DNA of 64,000 nucleotides from JBBQWZ01 sp038210135 (lineage in GTDB: Bacteria; Acidobacteriota; Terriglobia; Bryobacterales; Bryobacteraceae). The position numbers were made by a program, and so were the translations under genes. Location: assembly GCA_038210135.1 (NCBI GenBank), contig JBBQWZ010000022.1, forward strand, positions 36,670-100,669, read 5' to 3'. The notes beneath the pieces were generated by a model. That model did not search any database. It was given only the letters and a program-made list of their open reading frames with translations, and had not been told where the DNA came from. Positions 1 through 8,256 of this stretch are shown one piece after another. How positions within the stretch are numbered: position 1 is the stretch's first letter; the number at the start of each line of letters is the position of its first letter.

Positions 1-878
1 CCGAGCAGAGTTAGGCGATTCTCAATGTCGTAGGGATCGCCGGTGTTAGCGACGAGCGTATTTCCGTTGGCGTCGTAGGTTTGGCTGGTGGCTCGATTCG
101 TCGTCCAATCGGCCGGCGCGTGGTACGGCGGCACGGTGCTGCTCGGCGAGTTGCGGTCGGTGAGATTTCCCCAGCCGTCGTAGGTGTAGACTTCGTCCCA
201 AGGAGTGCTTCCGGATGCCGTCGCGCTCGCCAGCCGCTGCAGCGAATCGTAGGTATAGACCACCTGCTCGCCCGTGCTGTTGTCAGTCTGAATGGAGTGA
301 AGAATTGTGTCAATCACTCGTTGACACGGTTTCCGCCCCCGGTTTCCGCCCCCCCAGCCGTCGTAGGTGTAGCTCTGCCCCCACGCCGGACTCCCCGCCG
401 CGGTCTGCGCGGACGCCAACCGTTGGAGCGAGTCGTACGTGTACACCACCTGCTCGCCCGAGACGTTATCCGTTTGCGAAGTGATCTTGCCGTTATTCTG
501 CGTCGCGGAATAGGCGTACATCACGTCCATTCCGTTGCCCTGAATCCGGGTCAGTTGGAAGAGATTGTTGTAGGTGAACGTCTGGCCGTTGAGCGACTGG
601 AGCTCGTTCGCGATTCCATAGGTTGCCGAGGCGATGGGGAAGGAGTTTTGGTCGGTCAAAGTGCTGGCCCGTCCCATGCTGTCGTAAGACATAGTGTACT
701 GCGGTCCGCTGAGCGGATACGCGACGGAGGTCATGCGCCCCTCGTTGTCGTAGGTATGCGTCGCGTCGAGATCGAGCGAAGACGTGGTGCTCGCTCCATC
801 CGCCATGGTTTTCTTGATGCGCAGGCGCTTCTTGACGACTCGGTCGCCCTGGTTGTGTAAGCAAACGACAATCGCCAT
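1..878 (-). pseudogene. Rhs/YD-repeat protein fragment, interrupted and truncated
   Basis: Read on the minus strand, this frame encodes repeated YD-type motifs such as TYDNEGRM, YTYDSLQRLASA and TYDANGN, the signature of Rhs/wall-associated YD-repeat proteins, which are large secreted or surface toxins and adhesins. The frame is open from an in-frame stop at about 942 to the left edge, so the C-terminus lies outside the window. There is no signal peptide. The N-terminus (MAIVVCLHNQGDRVV) enters abruptly at a mid-repeat position, so the 5' part of the gene is missing. Two near-identical blocks (QVVYTYDSLQRLASA then YTYDGWG) are separated by about 25 foreign residues encoded by a palindromic repeat at 293-340, which keeps the frame open. 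I infer a decayed or recombined Rhs copy. It could instead be an orphan Rhs tip cassette. Confidence 0.7.
293..340 (+). repeat. palindromic repeat family, copy 1
   Basis: This is a roughly 47-bp element starting TGGAGTGAAGAATTG, then a perfect hairpin with arms GTGTCAA and TTGACAC around a 7-nt loop, then CGGTTTCCGCCCC. The last part (GGTTTCCGCCCCC) is duplicated directly after it. It lies inside the Rhs reading frame without breaking it. Confidence 0.75.
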
Positions 879-1051
879 TTTCTGGCAAACGCTACGTCGA
901 CTCCGTCCCCCTGGTTTGGAAGTGGCTGAAGTGTCAGTGGGTTAGCAGTCTCTCCTCGAAAGGATTTCGACGATTCTGTCTGTCCCCTTCGTTCCTCAAA
1001 AACGATCAGAGAGTGAGTTCAGGCTTCCTCCTCGTTTTCCTTTCTCCTTTG
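879..1051. other. intergenic, nothing recognised
   Basis: About 170 bp between the Rhs fragment and the next minus-strand gene. I see no gene, clear terminator or repeat. It presumably includes sequence left at the deletion point of the Rhs gene. Confidence 0.4.
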
Positions 1052-1597
1052 CTACGGCGCTGACCACGTCTTGCCGCTGCTGGTTCTCACCGAAATTCCC
1101 CCTGATCTGGAGGCCCCCTCCGATCGAACGCCGATACTTGCAAAATCGTGAATCAGACCGGGAGCGCGAAAGAGCAAACCCCAGTCGTCATCCGAGGACG
1201 ACGGAACATCATGTAGGATGCTCCCCAAAAGGACCCGCCCCTCTAGAATTCCATCGCCCATTCCGAGCAGCGGCTTGCCTTCCTTGTCCAAAAAGAGAGT
1301 TATCCGAACCTTGCCATCTCTTCCAAATAGGTTCACAAACGGTGCCTCGTCCTCGGTTAGCCCGACAGAGACCGCTTCGCGCTGATTCGTACGAAAAAAC
1401 TTCAGCGATGTGCGGCCCTGACTGTCCGATCCCCATTCTGCGACCGTCTTGCCCGAACTGCTTGAGAGTTCGAATCTTGATGCTCGAATAGTGTCGGAAG
1501 CGGCCGCACTTACTGACTGTATTCGCGTTGAAACGATGCCGCCCAAGAATCCGAAGATCGCTGCAAGCGGCAACCCCACCAGTCCCTTCATCGTCAT
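1052..1597 (-). CDS. hypothetical secreted or membrane-anchored protein, 181 aa
   Basis: The product starts MTMKGLVGLPLAAIFGFLGGI, a short charged N-terminus followed by one hydrophobic segment (residues about 6-22) that could be an uncleaved signal anchor. The rest is soluble and rich in Ser, Gly and charged residues, with a central stretch of alternating beta-like segments (RITLFLDKEGKPLLGMG). The start is supported by a good ribosome binding site, AGGAGAAAG, six to eight bases upstream of the ATG. I do not recognise a family. Neighbours are an Rhs fragment downstream and a hypothetical gene upstream, and nothing in the context gives a function. Confidence 0.6.
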   Translation of the reverse strand: MTMKGLVGLPLAAIFGFLGGIVSTRIQSVSAAASDTIRASRFELSSSSGKTVAEWGSDSQGRTSLKFFRTNQREAVSVGLTEDEAPFVNLFGRDGKVRITLFLDKEGKPLLGMGDGILEGRVLLGSILHDVPSSSDDDWGLLFRAPGLIHDFASIGVRSEGASRSGGISVRTSSGKTWSAP

Positions 1598-1737
1598 ATT
1601 CTTTCTCCTGACAGTCGCAAACGTCTTAGGGTCTCTTACAGTCGTTTTGCAGCCACGAGCTAATATCTCCAGTTCCAGGGTTGGACTGGCTCAGGCCATA
1701 CTTCTTGAACGCTCCGAAGACTTCTGGATCGTTCCAA

Positions 1738-1784
1738 TGGAGTGAAGAATTGTGCCAATCACTCGTTGACACGGTTTCCGCCCC
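1738..1784 (+). repeat. palindromic repeat family, copy 2
   Basis: Same element as at 293-340, with one arm mismatch (GTGCCAA against TTGACAC). It ends CGGTTTCCGCCCC. It lies in an intergenic stretch of about 500 bp between 1597 and 2103 that otherwise holds only weak open frames. A 94-codon minus-strand frame (1626-1910) runs through it, but part of that frame is repeat sequence, so I do not call it. Confidence 0.75.
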
Positions 1785-2003
1785 TCCCGGCGCTTCCGCC
1801 AATTCGGAGCGGAACCAAATCTCTTCCTGCCGCTCCCGCCTTTTCCTCGTCCCCATCGCCATGAGCCATTTTATGCCGAAACATTCTTCAAGGAAAGTGA
1901 TTTTAGACACGGGCTGCTAAACGACTTGCCTCTGCTGTCTCTTCGACCGAAGTGGGTGGGCTCCATCCTCCCATCTGTGCTCCGTTCCCAAGGCAATCGA
2001 AAC

Positions 2004-2043
2004 ATAAGAATTGCGTCCAAGTTACTTTGGCACAGTTCCGCCC
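2004..2043 (+). repeat. palindromic repeat family, degenerate copy
   Basis: A diverged relative: AAGAATTGCG, then arms CCAA and TTGG around GTTACT, then CACAGTTCCGCCC. The order and spacing of the conserved blocks match the full copies, and the arm changes partly compensate. This makes it a decayed or subtype copy, not a chance match. Confidence 0.5.
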
Positions 2044-2102
2044 AAAACTCCGCCGCGCCTGCGCGGCCTTGGTGAAACGTCGCGCCGAGGCGGGATCGCG
2101 CA

Positions 2103-2489
2103 TCATTGGGACGGGGGTACCCAATCTGATCTGAGAACCCCTTCATCGTCGAGGGGATACTCAAATTCTGACCTGAGAACCCGCAGACCATCGTCGCTGA
2201 TCAAGAAGTACGAAGACACATCCAACTCGTCCTCCTTGGGCATTTCATAAACCTGCGTCACTGGAGAAGACGGGGAAAGACGGTAGGCGCCGGCGAGCTC
2301 TTTATCAAACAGATCATTCAGTGCTTCATAAACATCGTGACGGGAAACAGGCACTCCAATCTGCGCACAGACTTTTCGCAGGTTGACGAGGATGTGATCG
2401 ATTTCCTCGTAGTCATCCCCAATTTCCCTCAAGACCATCCGTTGAATCAGTTCTTGCCTAGTTGAAACGTTCTTCATAGAACTCATCAC
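2103..2489 (-). CDS. hypothetical protein, 128 aa, possibly winged-helix-like
   Basis: A soluble, acidic protein with no membrane segment. The pattern is an amphipathic N-terminal helix (RQELIQRMVLREIGDDYEEI), a middle segment with 'VSRHDVYEALNDLFDKELAGAYRL', and 'YFLISDDGLRVLRSEF' near the end. This helix, turn, helix, then beta-hairpin layout resembles small winged-helix modules, but I cannot assign a family. The C-terminus contains a short internal duplication (VLRSEFEYP and VLRSDWVPP), also visible in the DNA as a direct repeat at 2125-2185. The start is GTG at 2489 or ATG at 2486, both behind a GGAAG site. Confidence 0.6.
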   Translation of the reverse strand: MMSSMKNVSTRQELIQRMVLREIGDDYEEIDHILVNLRKVCAQIGVPVSRHDVYEALNDLFDKELAGAYRLSPSSPVTQVYEMPKEDELDVSSYFLISDDGLRVLRSEFEYPLDDEGVLRSDWVPPSQ

Positions 2490-2559
2490 GGCTTCCCGTA
2501 TTTTGGCCCACCTGGTCGTATGTGTTCATCGACGACCTTACCCGTCTTCGTGATCAAAG

Positions 2560-2606
2560 TGGAGTGGAACAATTGTGTCAATCACTCGTTGACACGGTTT
2601 CCGCCC
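2560..2606 (+). repeat. palindromic repeat family, copy 3
   Basis: TGGAGTGGAACAATTG, then the intact GTGTCAA and TTGACAC arms, then CGGTTTCCGCCC. It lies between the genes at 2103-2489 and 2710-3270, in the same orientation as the copies at 293 and 1738. Confidence 0.75.
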
Positions 2607-2709
2607 TCACGTGCTCGACAAACAGGGAAGCCGGATGGCGCTGTACTCGGCTTCGAAACGGTCCGCTCCCTAACGGTCGCGGTTCGGTGCTGACCTTGCA
2701 AATCTCTCG

Positions 2710-3270
2710 CTACCGAATCGTCAACGCGCGATTGTACAGCCACTCTGACAATCGATTCATATTCAACCTGCCGACGAAGATTGCAATTCTGCTCTGAACC
2801 TCAGCGCTGTCAATAGCGAAGATGCAAAAGAACATGCCAGCAATCCCAAAAGCCAACCCATATAGCAGCATGGTTTCGAGATCTGAGTACCTTATCCAAC
2901 CCACGAGCGGACCAACTATTAGGAATCCCCACCAAACCCGAACCCCGTAGTCATTAGGGCGGGCTTCGATTTTTGCTTTCATCACTAGCGTGAGATCTCT
3001 CAACTCGTCTCGCTCTGCCTCGAGACGGTCAATTTTTGCCACGGAATCCCCGTATTGCTCACGGCATGCTTCCGTCATTCCAGCGTATAGAGCCCCCCAG
3101 ATGGACTGCTCCATTGTCGATTCAACGGACGAGAGGTCGGCGCGAGCTTTAGCATAGGCTCGAAGCTCCATCGACTCCTTGAACGAGAGGGAATCGTTAC
3201 CATATCCCCTTTCGGCAAATTCAGCTAAGATTCGTTCCTGAGTTGCATCGAAATCGGCAAGGTCAGACAT
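2710..3270 (-). CDS. hypothetical membrane protein with coiled coil, 186 aa
   Basis: The first 110 residues are helical and charged, with a likely coiled coil (KIDRLEAERDELRDLTLVMKAKIEAR). Two adjacent hydrophobic segments follow (about residues 114-124 and 131-152: FLIVGPLVGWIRY and YGLAFGIAGMFFCIFAI), then a short basic tail. This suggests a small inner-membrane protein with a long cytoplasmic N-terminus. The start lies only 14 bp after the stop of the zinc-ribbon gene at 3285-3461, so the two are probably co-transcribed. Its C-terminal end is close to repeat copy 3. I do not recognise a family. Confidence 0.6.
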   Translation of the reverse strand: MSDLADFDATQERILAEFAERGYGNDSLSFKESMELRAYAKARADLSSVESTMEQSIWGALYAGMTEACREQYGDSVAKIDRLEAERDELRDLTLVMKAKIEARPNDYGVRVWWGFLIVGPLVGWIRYSDLETMLLYGLAFGIAGMFFCIFAIDSAEVQSRIAIFVGRLNMNRLSEWLYNRALTIR

Positions 3271-3284
3271 AGGTGTAGACGGGA

Positions 3285-3461
3285 CTAATTGATGTAGATT
3301 CCCATCGGCTGAAATGTACCGTCCGCTTCGCGTTGGCCTTCGAACGTTTTATTGCAAGCAAAGCAATCCCACGTCTCCCAGGAGATTGGGATGTGTCTTT
3401 CTTCTAGGACCACCTTCCCTGTCCGTGACGAACCGCAGCGCGGGCACGAGGGATTCTCCAT
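3285..3461 (-). CDS. small zinc-ribbon protein, 58 aa
   Basis: A 58-codon frame starts ATG GAG AAT at 3461 and ends TAG at 3285. The product has two paired-cysteine knuckles, CPRCG (residues 6-10) and CFAC (33-36), separated by about 23 residues. This is the spacing of a small zinc ribbon. It ends in Asn with no membrane segment. Codon use is like that of its neighbours. The next gene on the same strand, a coiled-coil membrane protein, starts 14 bp downstream, so the pair likely forms an operon. Such ribbons often bind nucleic acid or act as assembly adaptors, but nothing visible fixes the role. The assignment as a gene rests on the clean Cys pattern and the operon spacing. Confidence 0.65.
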   Translation of the reverse strand: MENPSCPRCGSSRTGKVVLEERHIPISWETWDCFACNKTFEGQREADGTFQPMGIYIN

Positions 3462-3547
3462 GCCAAGAGCGTATCAGATCGCACGCCTGCTCAGATGCTT
3501 GCGTCAACCTCGCAATTCCGCCATCCGATAGCATATCTGCAAGGTAA

Positions 3548-4240
3548 CTACTTCGTCCCCAACTGCGCTGCCAGAAACGCGTATACGTCCGCTTCCTGCG
3601 CGACCTTCTCGCCTAGCGCCGTGCCCATCCCATGCCCGCTTCCCGAACTCGTGCGCAGCAGAATCGGATTCGTGCCCTTTTGCGCCGCCTGCAACCGCGC
3701 CGCCATCTTTCGCGAATTCGCCGGATCCACGCGCCCGTCGTTGTCGCCCGTCAGAAACAGCACCGCCGGATACTCCTTGCCATCCACCACGTGATGATAC
3801 GGCGAGTACGCAAATAGCGCCTTGAACTGGTCTTTCTCTTTCACCGTGCCAAACTCCGTCACGTTGAACGCGCCGTTCGGAAACAGCTCCACGCGCAGCA
3901 TGTCGTAAATGCCCACATGCGCCACCACCGCCCGAAACAAATCCGGCCGCTGCGTCAACGCAGCGCCCATCAGCAATCCGCCATTCGAACCGCCCTCAAT
4001 CGCCAGCTTCTCCGGGCTCGTGTACCGCGCCTTGATCAGGTACTCCGCGCAGGCGATGAAGTCGTCGAACACATTCTGCTTTTTCGTCAGCTTCCCCGCC
4101 TCATGCCACGGCTCGCCGAACTCTCCGCCGCCCCGCAGATTCGCCAAGACGTACACGCCGCCGTGATCGAACCACCAACGCCGCGCCGCGCTATACGCCG
4201 GAGCCATACTGATCGCATATCCGCCGTATCCCGTCAGAAA
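3548..4240 (-). pseudogene. prolyl oligopeptidase family, catalytic domain only
   Basis: This encodes the alpha/beta-hydrolase half of an S9A prolyl oligopeptidase. It has the entry motif FLTGYGGYAIS, the nucleophile elbow GGSNGG, the acid in TGDNDGRVDP and the catalytic His in SGSGHG. Complete family members are around 680-720 residues with an N-terminal seven-bladed propeller. Here only about 230 residues remain and the propeller is absent. The frame upstream of the catalytic domain runs directly into an antisense copy of the palindromic repeat (4242-4290) and meets a stop at about 4316. An internal ATG at 4207 could still start translation, but a free catalytic domain without propeller or signal peptide is unlikely to be the native enzyme. 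I treat it as a 5'-deleted gene. Confidence 0.8.
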
Positions 4241-4241
4241 T

Positions 4242-4290
4242 GGGGCGGAAACGGTGTACAGGTAACGTGACGTTACATGACGACGAATTA
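4242..4290 (-). repeat. palindromic repeat family, copy 5 (antisense, variant hairpin)
   Basis: Read on the minus strand, it ends in GTTTCCGCCCC like the other copies. It carries a different perfect palindrome, GTAACG and CGTTAC around TGA (4262-4276), at the position where the others have GTGTCAA/TTGACAC. It abuts the point where the prolyl oligopeptidase gene is cut. Confidence 0.55.
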
Positions 4291-4397
4291 CGGGGCGAAC
4301 TTTGCTGATTTCCCTTCATTACTTTAGCATCGGGGACGCCTTGCCCCATTCGCGGCTGCTGGGCTTGCGCGATAGGTCTCAAATAATCTGGCGTTGG

Positions 4398-5738
4398 TTA
4401 TTGCGGTTGCTTGTAGACGATTCCTTCTTTCATTACGAAGCGGACTTTCTTTAGGGTTTGGAAATTGACTAGCGGATCGTCGGAGGTCGCGATGAGGTCG
4501 GCGGCTAGACCGGGCTTGAGCGTGCCGCGTTGGGCTTCTACTCCTAAAAGGCGGGCTGCTTTTGAGGTCGCCATCTGGAGAATGTAGTCCTTCGGGAGGC
4601 CGGCGTCGACGTAGGCGTCGATGATGCCGAGGGAGACTTCGCCTCGCGTTTTGCCGGGGACGTCGAAGATGATGTCGGAGCCGAAGGCCTGCTCGACGCC
4701 GATTTTGTGGGCGCGGCGGATGCGGTCGAGGGAGCGCTCGTAGGTCTTCTTTGCGCTCGATTCATCGAGTCCGTACTCGGCGAGGAATTCGGGAGTGAAG
4801 TCGGTGCCGACGAGTACGACGTTGTTCTTCTTGGCGAGGGCTAGGACGGCGTCGGACATGTTGAAGCCGTGTTCGATCGAATCGACGCCGGCTTCGGCGG
4901 CGTTGTGCGCGCCTTGTTCGGTGACGCAATGCGCGGCGACTTTGAGGCCGGCGCGATGGGTTTCGGCGACGATGAAGCGGATGTCGTCGGCGGAATAAAT
5001 GGCCTTCTGATCGTCGACGACGATCTTGATTAATTGCGCGCCGTAGAAGATATTTTCGCGAATGGCTTTCTTGAGTTCGTCGTGAGTGTCGGCGATGAAG
5101 TATTCGGGAGCCATGAGTCCGCGGCGCTCGGGATTGTGCGCGTAGCCGCGATCGGAGGGCGAATACTGGCCTCCAAACGGCGTGATGATGCGGCCGGCGG
5201 TGATCATGGTGGGTCCGGGAACCAGGCCTTCGGCGATGGCGCGGCGCAGATCGGTGTCGGCGTAATTGCCGTTGTTGCCGATGTCGCGGATCGTCGTGAA
5301 GCCGGTTTCGAGCATGGTCTTCGCGTTCATGACGCCTTGTATGGCGCGGTAGGCGGTGGTGTTGCCGAGGTCGTAGGCGAGTCCGACGCCCTTGGCGGTT
5401 TGACGGGCCATTCCGCGGCGGCTGACGACGCCGTCGCACATGTGGGAGTGGCAATCGATGAGGCCGGGCAGGACGGTGTAGGCGGAGAGGTCGATGACGC
5501 GGGCTCCGGCGGGGATGGCGAGGTTCGCGCCGATTTCCTTGATCTTGCCGTTCTCGATGAGGATGGTTTGATTGGGAGCGGAGACGCCGCGATCGGGGTC
5601 GAGGAGCTTGCCGGCTTTGATGACGGTGAGGCCGCCCTTGGAGGACGGCGCGGTGGATTGGACGAATTGGGCGGTGAGCGCTCCGACCGCGAGGATGACC
5701 CAGGAAAGAGCCGTGACGAGAATCCGCATGCGGGTCAT
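4398..5738 (-). CDS. secreted metal-dependent amidohydrolase
   Basis: A 446-residue protein with a signal peptide (MRILVTALSWVILAVGALTA) followed by the amidohydrolase fold of the imidazolonepropionase/Xaa-Pro dipeptidase-like group. The metal ligands are visible: HxH in DCHSHM (about residue 96), Lys in QLIKIVVDD, His in VAAHC, His in DSIEHGF and Asp in FGSDI. The C-terminal small beta domain (GTLKPGLAADLIATSDDPL) is typical. Family members hydrolyse cyclic amides or dipeptides; the substrate here is unknown. The start is ATG at 5738 or at the internal ATG two codons later. It is divergent from the serine hydrolase at 5828, leaving under 100 bp for both promoters. Confidence 0.85.
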   Translation of the reverse strand: MTRMRILVTALSWVILAVGALTAQFVQSTAPSSKGGLTVIKAGKLLDPDRGVSAPNQTILIENGKIKEIGANLAIPAGARVIDLSAYTVLPGLIDCHSHMCDGVVSRRGMARQTAKGVGLAYDLGNTTAYRAIQGVMNAKTMLETGFTTIRDIGNNGNYADTDLRRAIAEGLVPGPTMITAGRIITPFGGQYSPSDRGYAHNPERRGLMAPEYFIADTHDELKKAIRENIFYGAQLIKIVVDDQKAIYSADDIRFIVAETHRAGLKVAAHCVTEQGAHNAAEAGVDSIEHGFNMSDAVLALAKKNNVVLVGTDFTPEFLAEYGLDESSAKKTYERSLDRIRRAHKIGVEQAFGSDIIFDVPGKTRGEVSLGIIDAYVDAGLPKDYILQMATSKAARLLGVEAQRGTLKPGLAADLIATSDDPLVNFQTLKKVRFVMKEGIVYKQPQ

Positions 5739-5827
5739 GGTAGCGCGCCCGGAAACGGGAGCGCTATCTATTTGGCAAATCCGGCGGCCTCGAATGTTAT
5801 CATTGGCCCCGAAATCGAGGAGACTTC

Positions 5828-7138
5828 ATGACACGTCCATTGCGTGGGTTCGCGTTGGGATTGGCGCTGTGCGCTGCCGGATCGATGCCGTTGTGGGCGC
5901 AAAACGCGCTGGCGGTTTCGTCGGGCGTCAAGGGGCAGATCGGGCATGCGCGCGATCTGGGTCCGGCGAAAGCGGAATCGGTGGGCATGTCGTCGGAGCG
6001 CTTGATCCGGCTGGACGCGGCGATGAAAAAGCTGGTGGATGACAAGCAGGTGGCGAGTCTGGTGACGCTGGTGATGCGGCACGGCAAGGTGGTGGATTTC
6101 CAGGCGGTGGGGCAGTTGGACACGCGCAAGCCGGACGCGGTGCAGAAGGATTCGATCTTCCGGATCTATTCGATGTCGAAGCCGGTGACGGGCGTCGCGA
6201 TGATGATGCTGTACGAGGAAGGGAAGTGGCAGCTGAACGATCCGGTGTCGCGCTACATTCCGGAATTCGCGCGGCTGAAAGTGTATCTGGGGAGGAACGA
6301 AGACGGTTCGCCGAAGCTTGAAGACGCCAAGCGGTCGATGACGATGCGCGAACTGATGACGCATACGGCGGGCCTGGGTTATGTGTTGAGCGGCCTGAAT
6401 CCGGTGGATAAGATGATCATCGACGGCGGCATTTTGAATGCAAATGCTCCGCTGCAGACGATGATTGACGGGCTGGCGAAGGTTCCGCTGCTGGCGCAGC
6501 CGGGTACGCGGTGGTCGTATAGCATCGCGGTGGATGTGCAGGGATATTTGGTCGAGAAGTTTTCTGGGATGACATTCGGCGAGTTCGCGCGGAAGCGGAT
6601 TTTTGAACCATTGGGGATGAAGGACACGGGCTTCTACGTGCCGAAAGAGAAGCTGGCGCGGCTGGCGCAGGTGCACATGGGATCGGGCGCGAGCCTGGCG
6701 GTGGACACGAACCGGCCGGATCCAGCGGTGGTGCCGTTAGGTCCGTCGGGCGGCGGCGGCTTGTTTTCGACGGCGATGGATTACGCGAAGTTCTGCGAGA
6801 TGCTGCTCGAAGGCGGCCAGTTCAGGGGCGTCCGGCTATTGGCTCCGCGGACGGTGGAGATGATGCGGACCAACCACGTGAATCCGGAGGCGCTGAAGAC
6901 GATGCCGCCGGGAACGGGTTGGGGCATGGATTTCCAGGTGGTTACGGATGCGGCGGCGGCGGGCGAGCCGGTGACGAACGGCACGTTCAGCTGGTGGGGC
7001 ATTGCGGGGACGTGGTTCTGGATCGATCCGGTGCGCGACCTGGCGTTCGTGGGCATGGTGCAGCACCAGAACATCGGGACTTCGCGGGCGATTCACGCGT
7101 TGTCGCGGAGCCTGGTGTATCAGGCGGTGATGGAGTAA
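5828..7138 (+). CDS. secreted serine hydrolase, class C beta-lactamase / EstB-like
   Basis: A 436-residue beta-lactamase-fold enzyme with a signal peptide (GLALCAAGSMPLWAQ). The catalytic SxxK is SMSK in IYSMSKPVTG (about residue 116). The second motif is YSI in WSYSIAVDVQGY, and GGGGLFSTAMDY plus WWGIAGTWFWID near the end resemble the EstB esterase branch rather than true cephalosporinases. It is therefore more likely a periplasmic esterase or peptidase than an antibiotic resistance enzyme. The start is set by GAGGAGA eight bases upstream. A second serine hydrolase follows 10 bp downstream, so the two form an operon. Confidence 0.88.
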   Translation: MTRPLRGFALGLALCAAGSMPLWAQNALAVSSGVKGQIGHARDLGPAKAESVGMSSERLIRLDAAMKKLVDDKQVASLVTLVMRHGKVVDFQAVGQLDTRKPDAVQKDSIFRIYSMSKPVTGVAMMMLYEEGKWQLNDPVSRYIPEFARLKVYLGRNEDGSPKLEDAKRSMTMRELMTHTAGLGYVLSGLNPVDKMIIDGGILNANAPLQTMIDGLAKVPLLAQPGTRWSYSIAVDVQGYLVEKFSGMTFGEFARKRIFEPLGMKDTGFYVPKEKLARLAQVHMGSGASLAVDTNRPDPAVVPLGPSGGGGLFSTAMDYAKFCEMLLEGGQFRGVRLLAPRTVEMMRTNHVNPEALKTMPPGTGWGMDFQVVTDAAAAGEPVTNGTFSWWGIAGTWFWIDPVRDLAFVGMVQHQNIGTSRAIHALSRSLVYQAVME

Positions 7139-7148
7139 GGGGTTTACG

Positions 7149-8201
7149 ATGCGATTGTTTCTGTTGACGGCGGCATTTTGTTTGGCGATCACGCCGGTGG
7201 TGGCGGCTTCGGACGAGGTTCCGAAGATCGATCCGGCAAAGGCGGGTTGGAACGCGGCGGCGCTCGAAGAGTTGGCGGCGTATGTCCAGTCGCAGAAGAC
7301 AACCGGATTGCTGATTATTCAAGACCGCAAGGTGATCTACGAACACAACTGGGCGCTGCCGGCGGATTCGGCGGCGTTCGCGGCGAATTTCACGCATGGC
7401 ACGGATGCGTCGGGCGCGCTTCAAGAAGATGTAGCGTCGGCGCAGAAGAGCTTCATCGCGATTCTGACGGCGGTGGCGATCGACAAAAAGCTACTGGATA
7501 TTTCGAAGCCGGTTTCGGCCTATATCGGCGAGGGATGGTCGAAGGTGCAGGCGGAGCAGGAGAAAGCGATCACGGTGCGGAACCTGCTCGAGATGAATTC
7601 AGGGCTGACGGATGCGCTGGCGTTTCAGGCAGCGGCGGGCGAGAAGTTTCACTACAATACGCCAGCCTACGCGATCTTGAAGCCGGTGCTCGAAAAGGCG
7701 TCGGGCAAGCCGCTCGACGAACTGACGAAGACATGGCTGACGGAGCCGGCGGGAATGACGAACACGCTGTGGCGGCAGCGTCCGGGGGCGTTCGCGAAGT
7801 CAGGGAATCCGACGGGTTTGTACACGACGCCGCGGGACATGGCGAAGTTAGGTCAACTGGTGCTCGATCACGGCAAGGCGGCGAACGGAAAACGAGTGGT
7901 ATCGGCGGCGCAGTTGGCGGCGTTGTTTGAGCGGTCGGCGACGAATCCGGCGTACGGGCGGTTGTGGTGGCTGAACGGATCGAGCTTCACGATTCGGCCG
8001 GCGGGGGCGCGGTTGGAGACGGCGTTGATTCCGGCGGCGCCGGCGGATCTGGTGGCGGCGCTGGGCGCGCAGGACCGGAAGATTTACGTGTCGGCCAGCG
8101 CGAAGCTGATCGTGGTGCGGACAGGCCAGGCGGCTTCGGATCGGGGCTTCGATCAGGAGATTTGGGTGCGGGTGAAGAAGGCTGCTCCGAAGATGAATTG
8201 A
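7149..8201 (+). CDS. secreted serine hydrolase, beta-lactamase family
   Basis: A 350-residue protein with signal peptide (LFLLTAAFCLAITPVVA). It has a penicillin-binding-protein-like SxxK (SAQK in SAQKSFIAIL) and a YxN-type motif (YNTPAY, about residue 170). A WWLNG segment is followed by a C-terminal beta strand region ending before the basic tail. It is shorter and clearly different in sequence from the preceding hydrolase, so not a recent duplicate. The start has AAGGGG upstream and lies 10 bp after the previous stop. The substrate is unknown; periplasmic ester or peptide bonds are likely. The ABC transporter gene at 8257 follows after about 55 bp. Confidence 0.83.
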   Translation: MRLFLLTAAFCLAITPVVAASDEVPKIDPAKAGWNAAALEELAAYVQSQKTTGLLIIQDRKVIYEHNWALPADSAAFAANFTHGTDASGALQEDVASAQKSFIAILTAVAIDKKLLDISKPVSAYIGEGWSKVQAEQEKAITVRNLLEMNSGLTDALAFQAAAGEKFHYNTPAYAILKPVLEKASGKPLDELTKTWLTEPAGMTNTLWRQRPGAFAKSGNPTGLYTTPRDMAKLGQLVLDHGKAANGKRVVSAAQLAALFERSATNPAYGRLWWLNGSSFTIRPAGARLETALIPAAPADLVAALGAQDRKIYVSASAKLIVVRTGQAASDRGFDQEIWVRVKKAAPKMN

Positions 8202-8256
8202 TCGGGGCCAAACCGTCTCTCCTCTTAAACCGATTAAACCGACTATCCTCGAAAAG

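Noticed and set aside
293..340. Integron attC site
   Set aside because: The hairpin lacks the RYYYAAC/GTTRRRY core sites and the copies are not followed by cassette genes in a row; no integrase is seen.
1626..1910. Small minus-strand gene of 94 codons
   Set aside because: Part of the frame is palindromic repeat sequence, and I found no family or ribosome binding site to support it.
5034..5831. Plus-strand open frame of 265 codons opposite the amidohydrolase
   Set aside because: Antisense to a gene with complete metal-ligand motifs.
5828..8201. Antibiotic-resistance beta-lactamases
   Set aside because: The motifs fit the EstB-like/serine hydrolase branch (YSI, GTWFW) rather than true beta-lactamases, and the context is hydrolases and an exporter.
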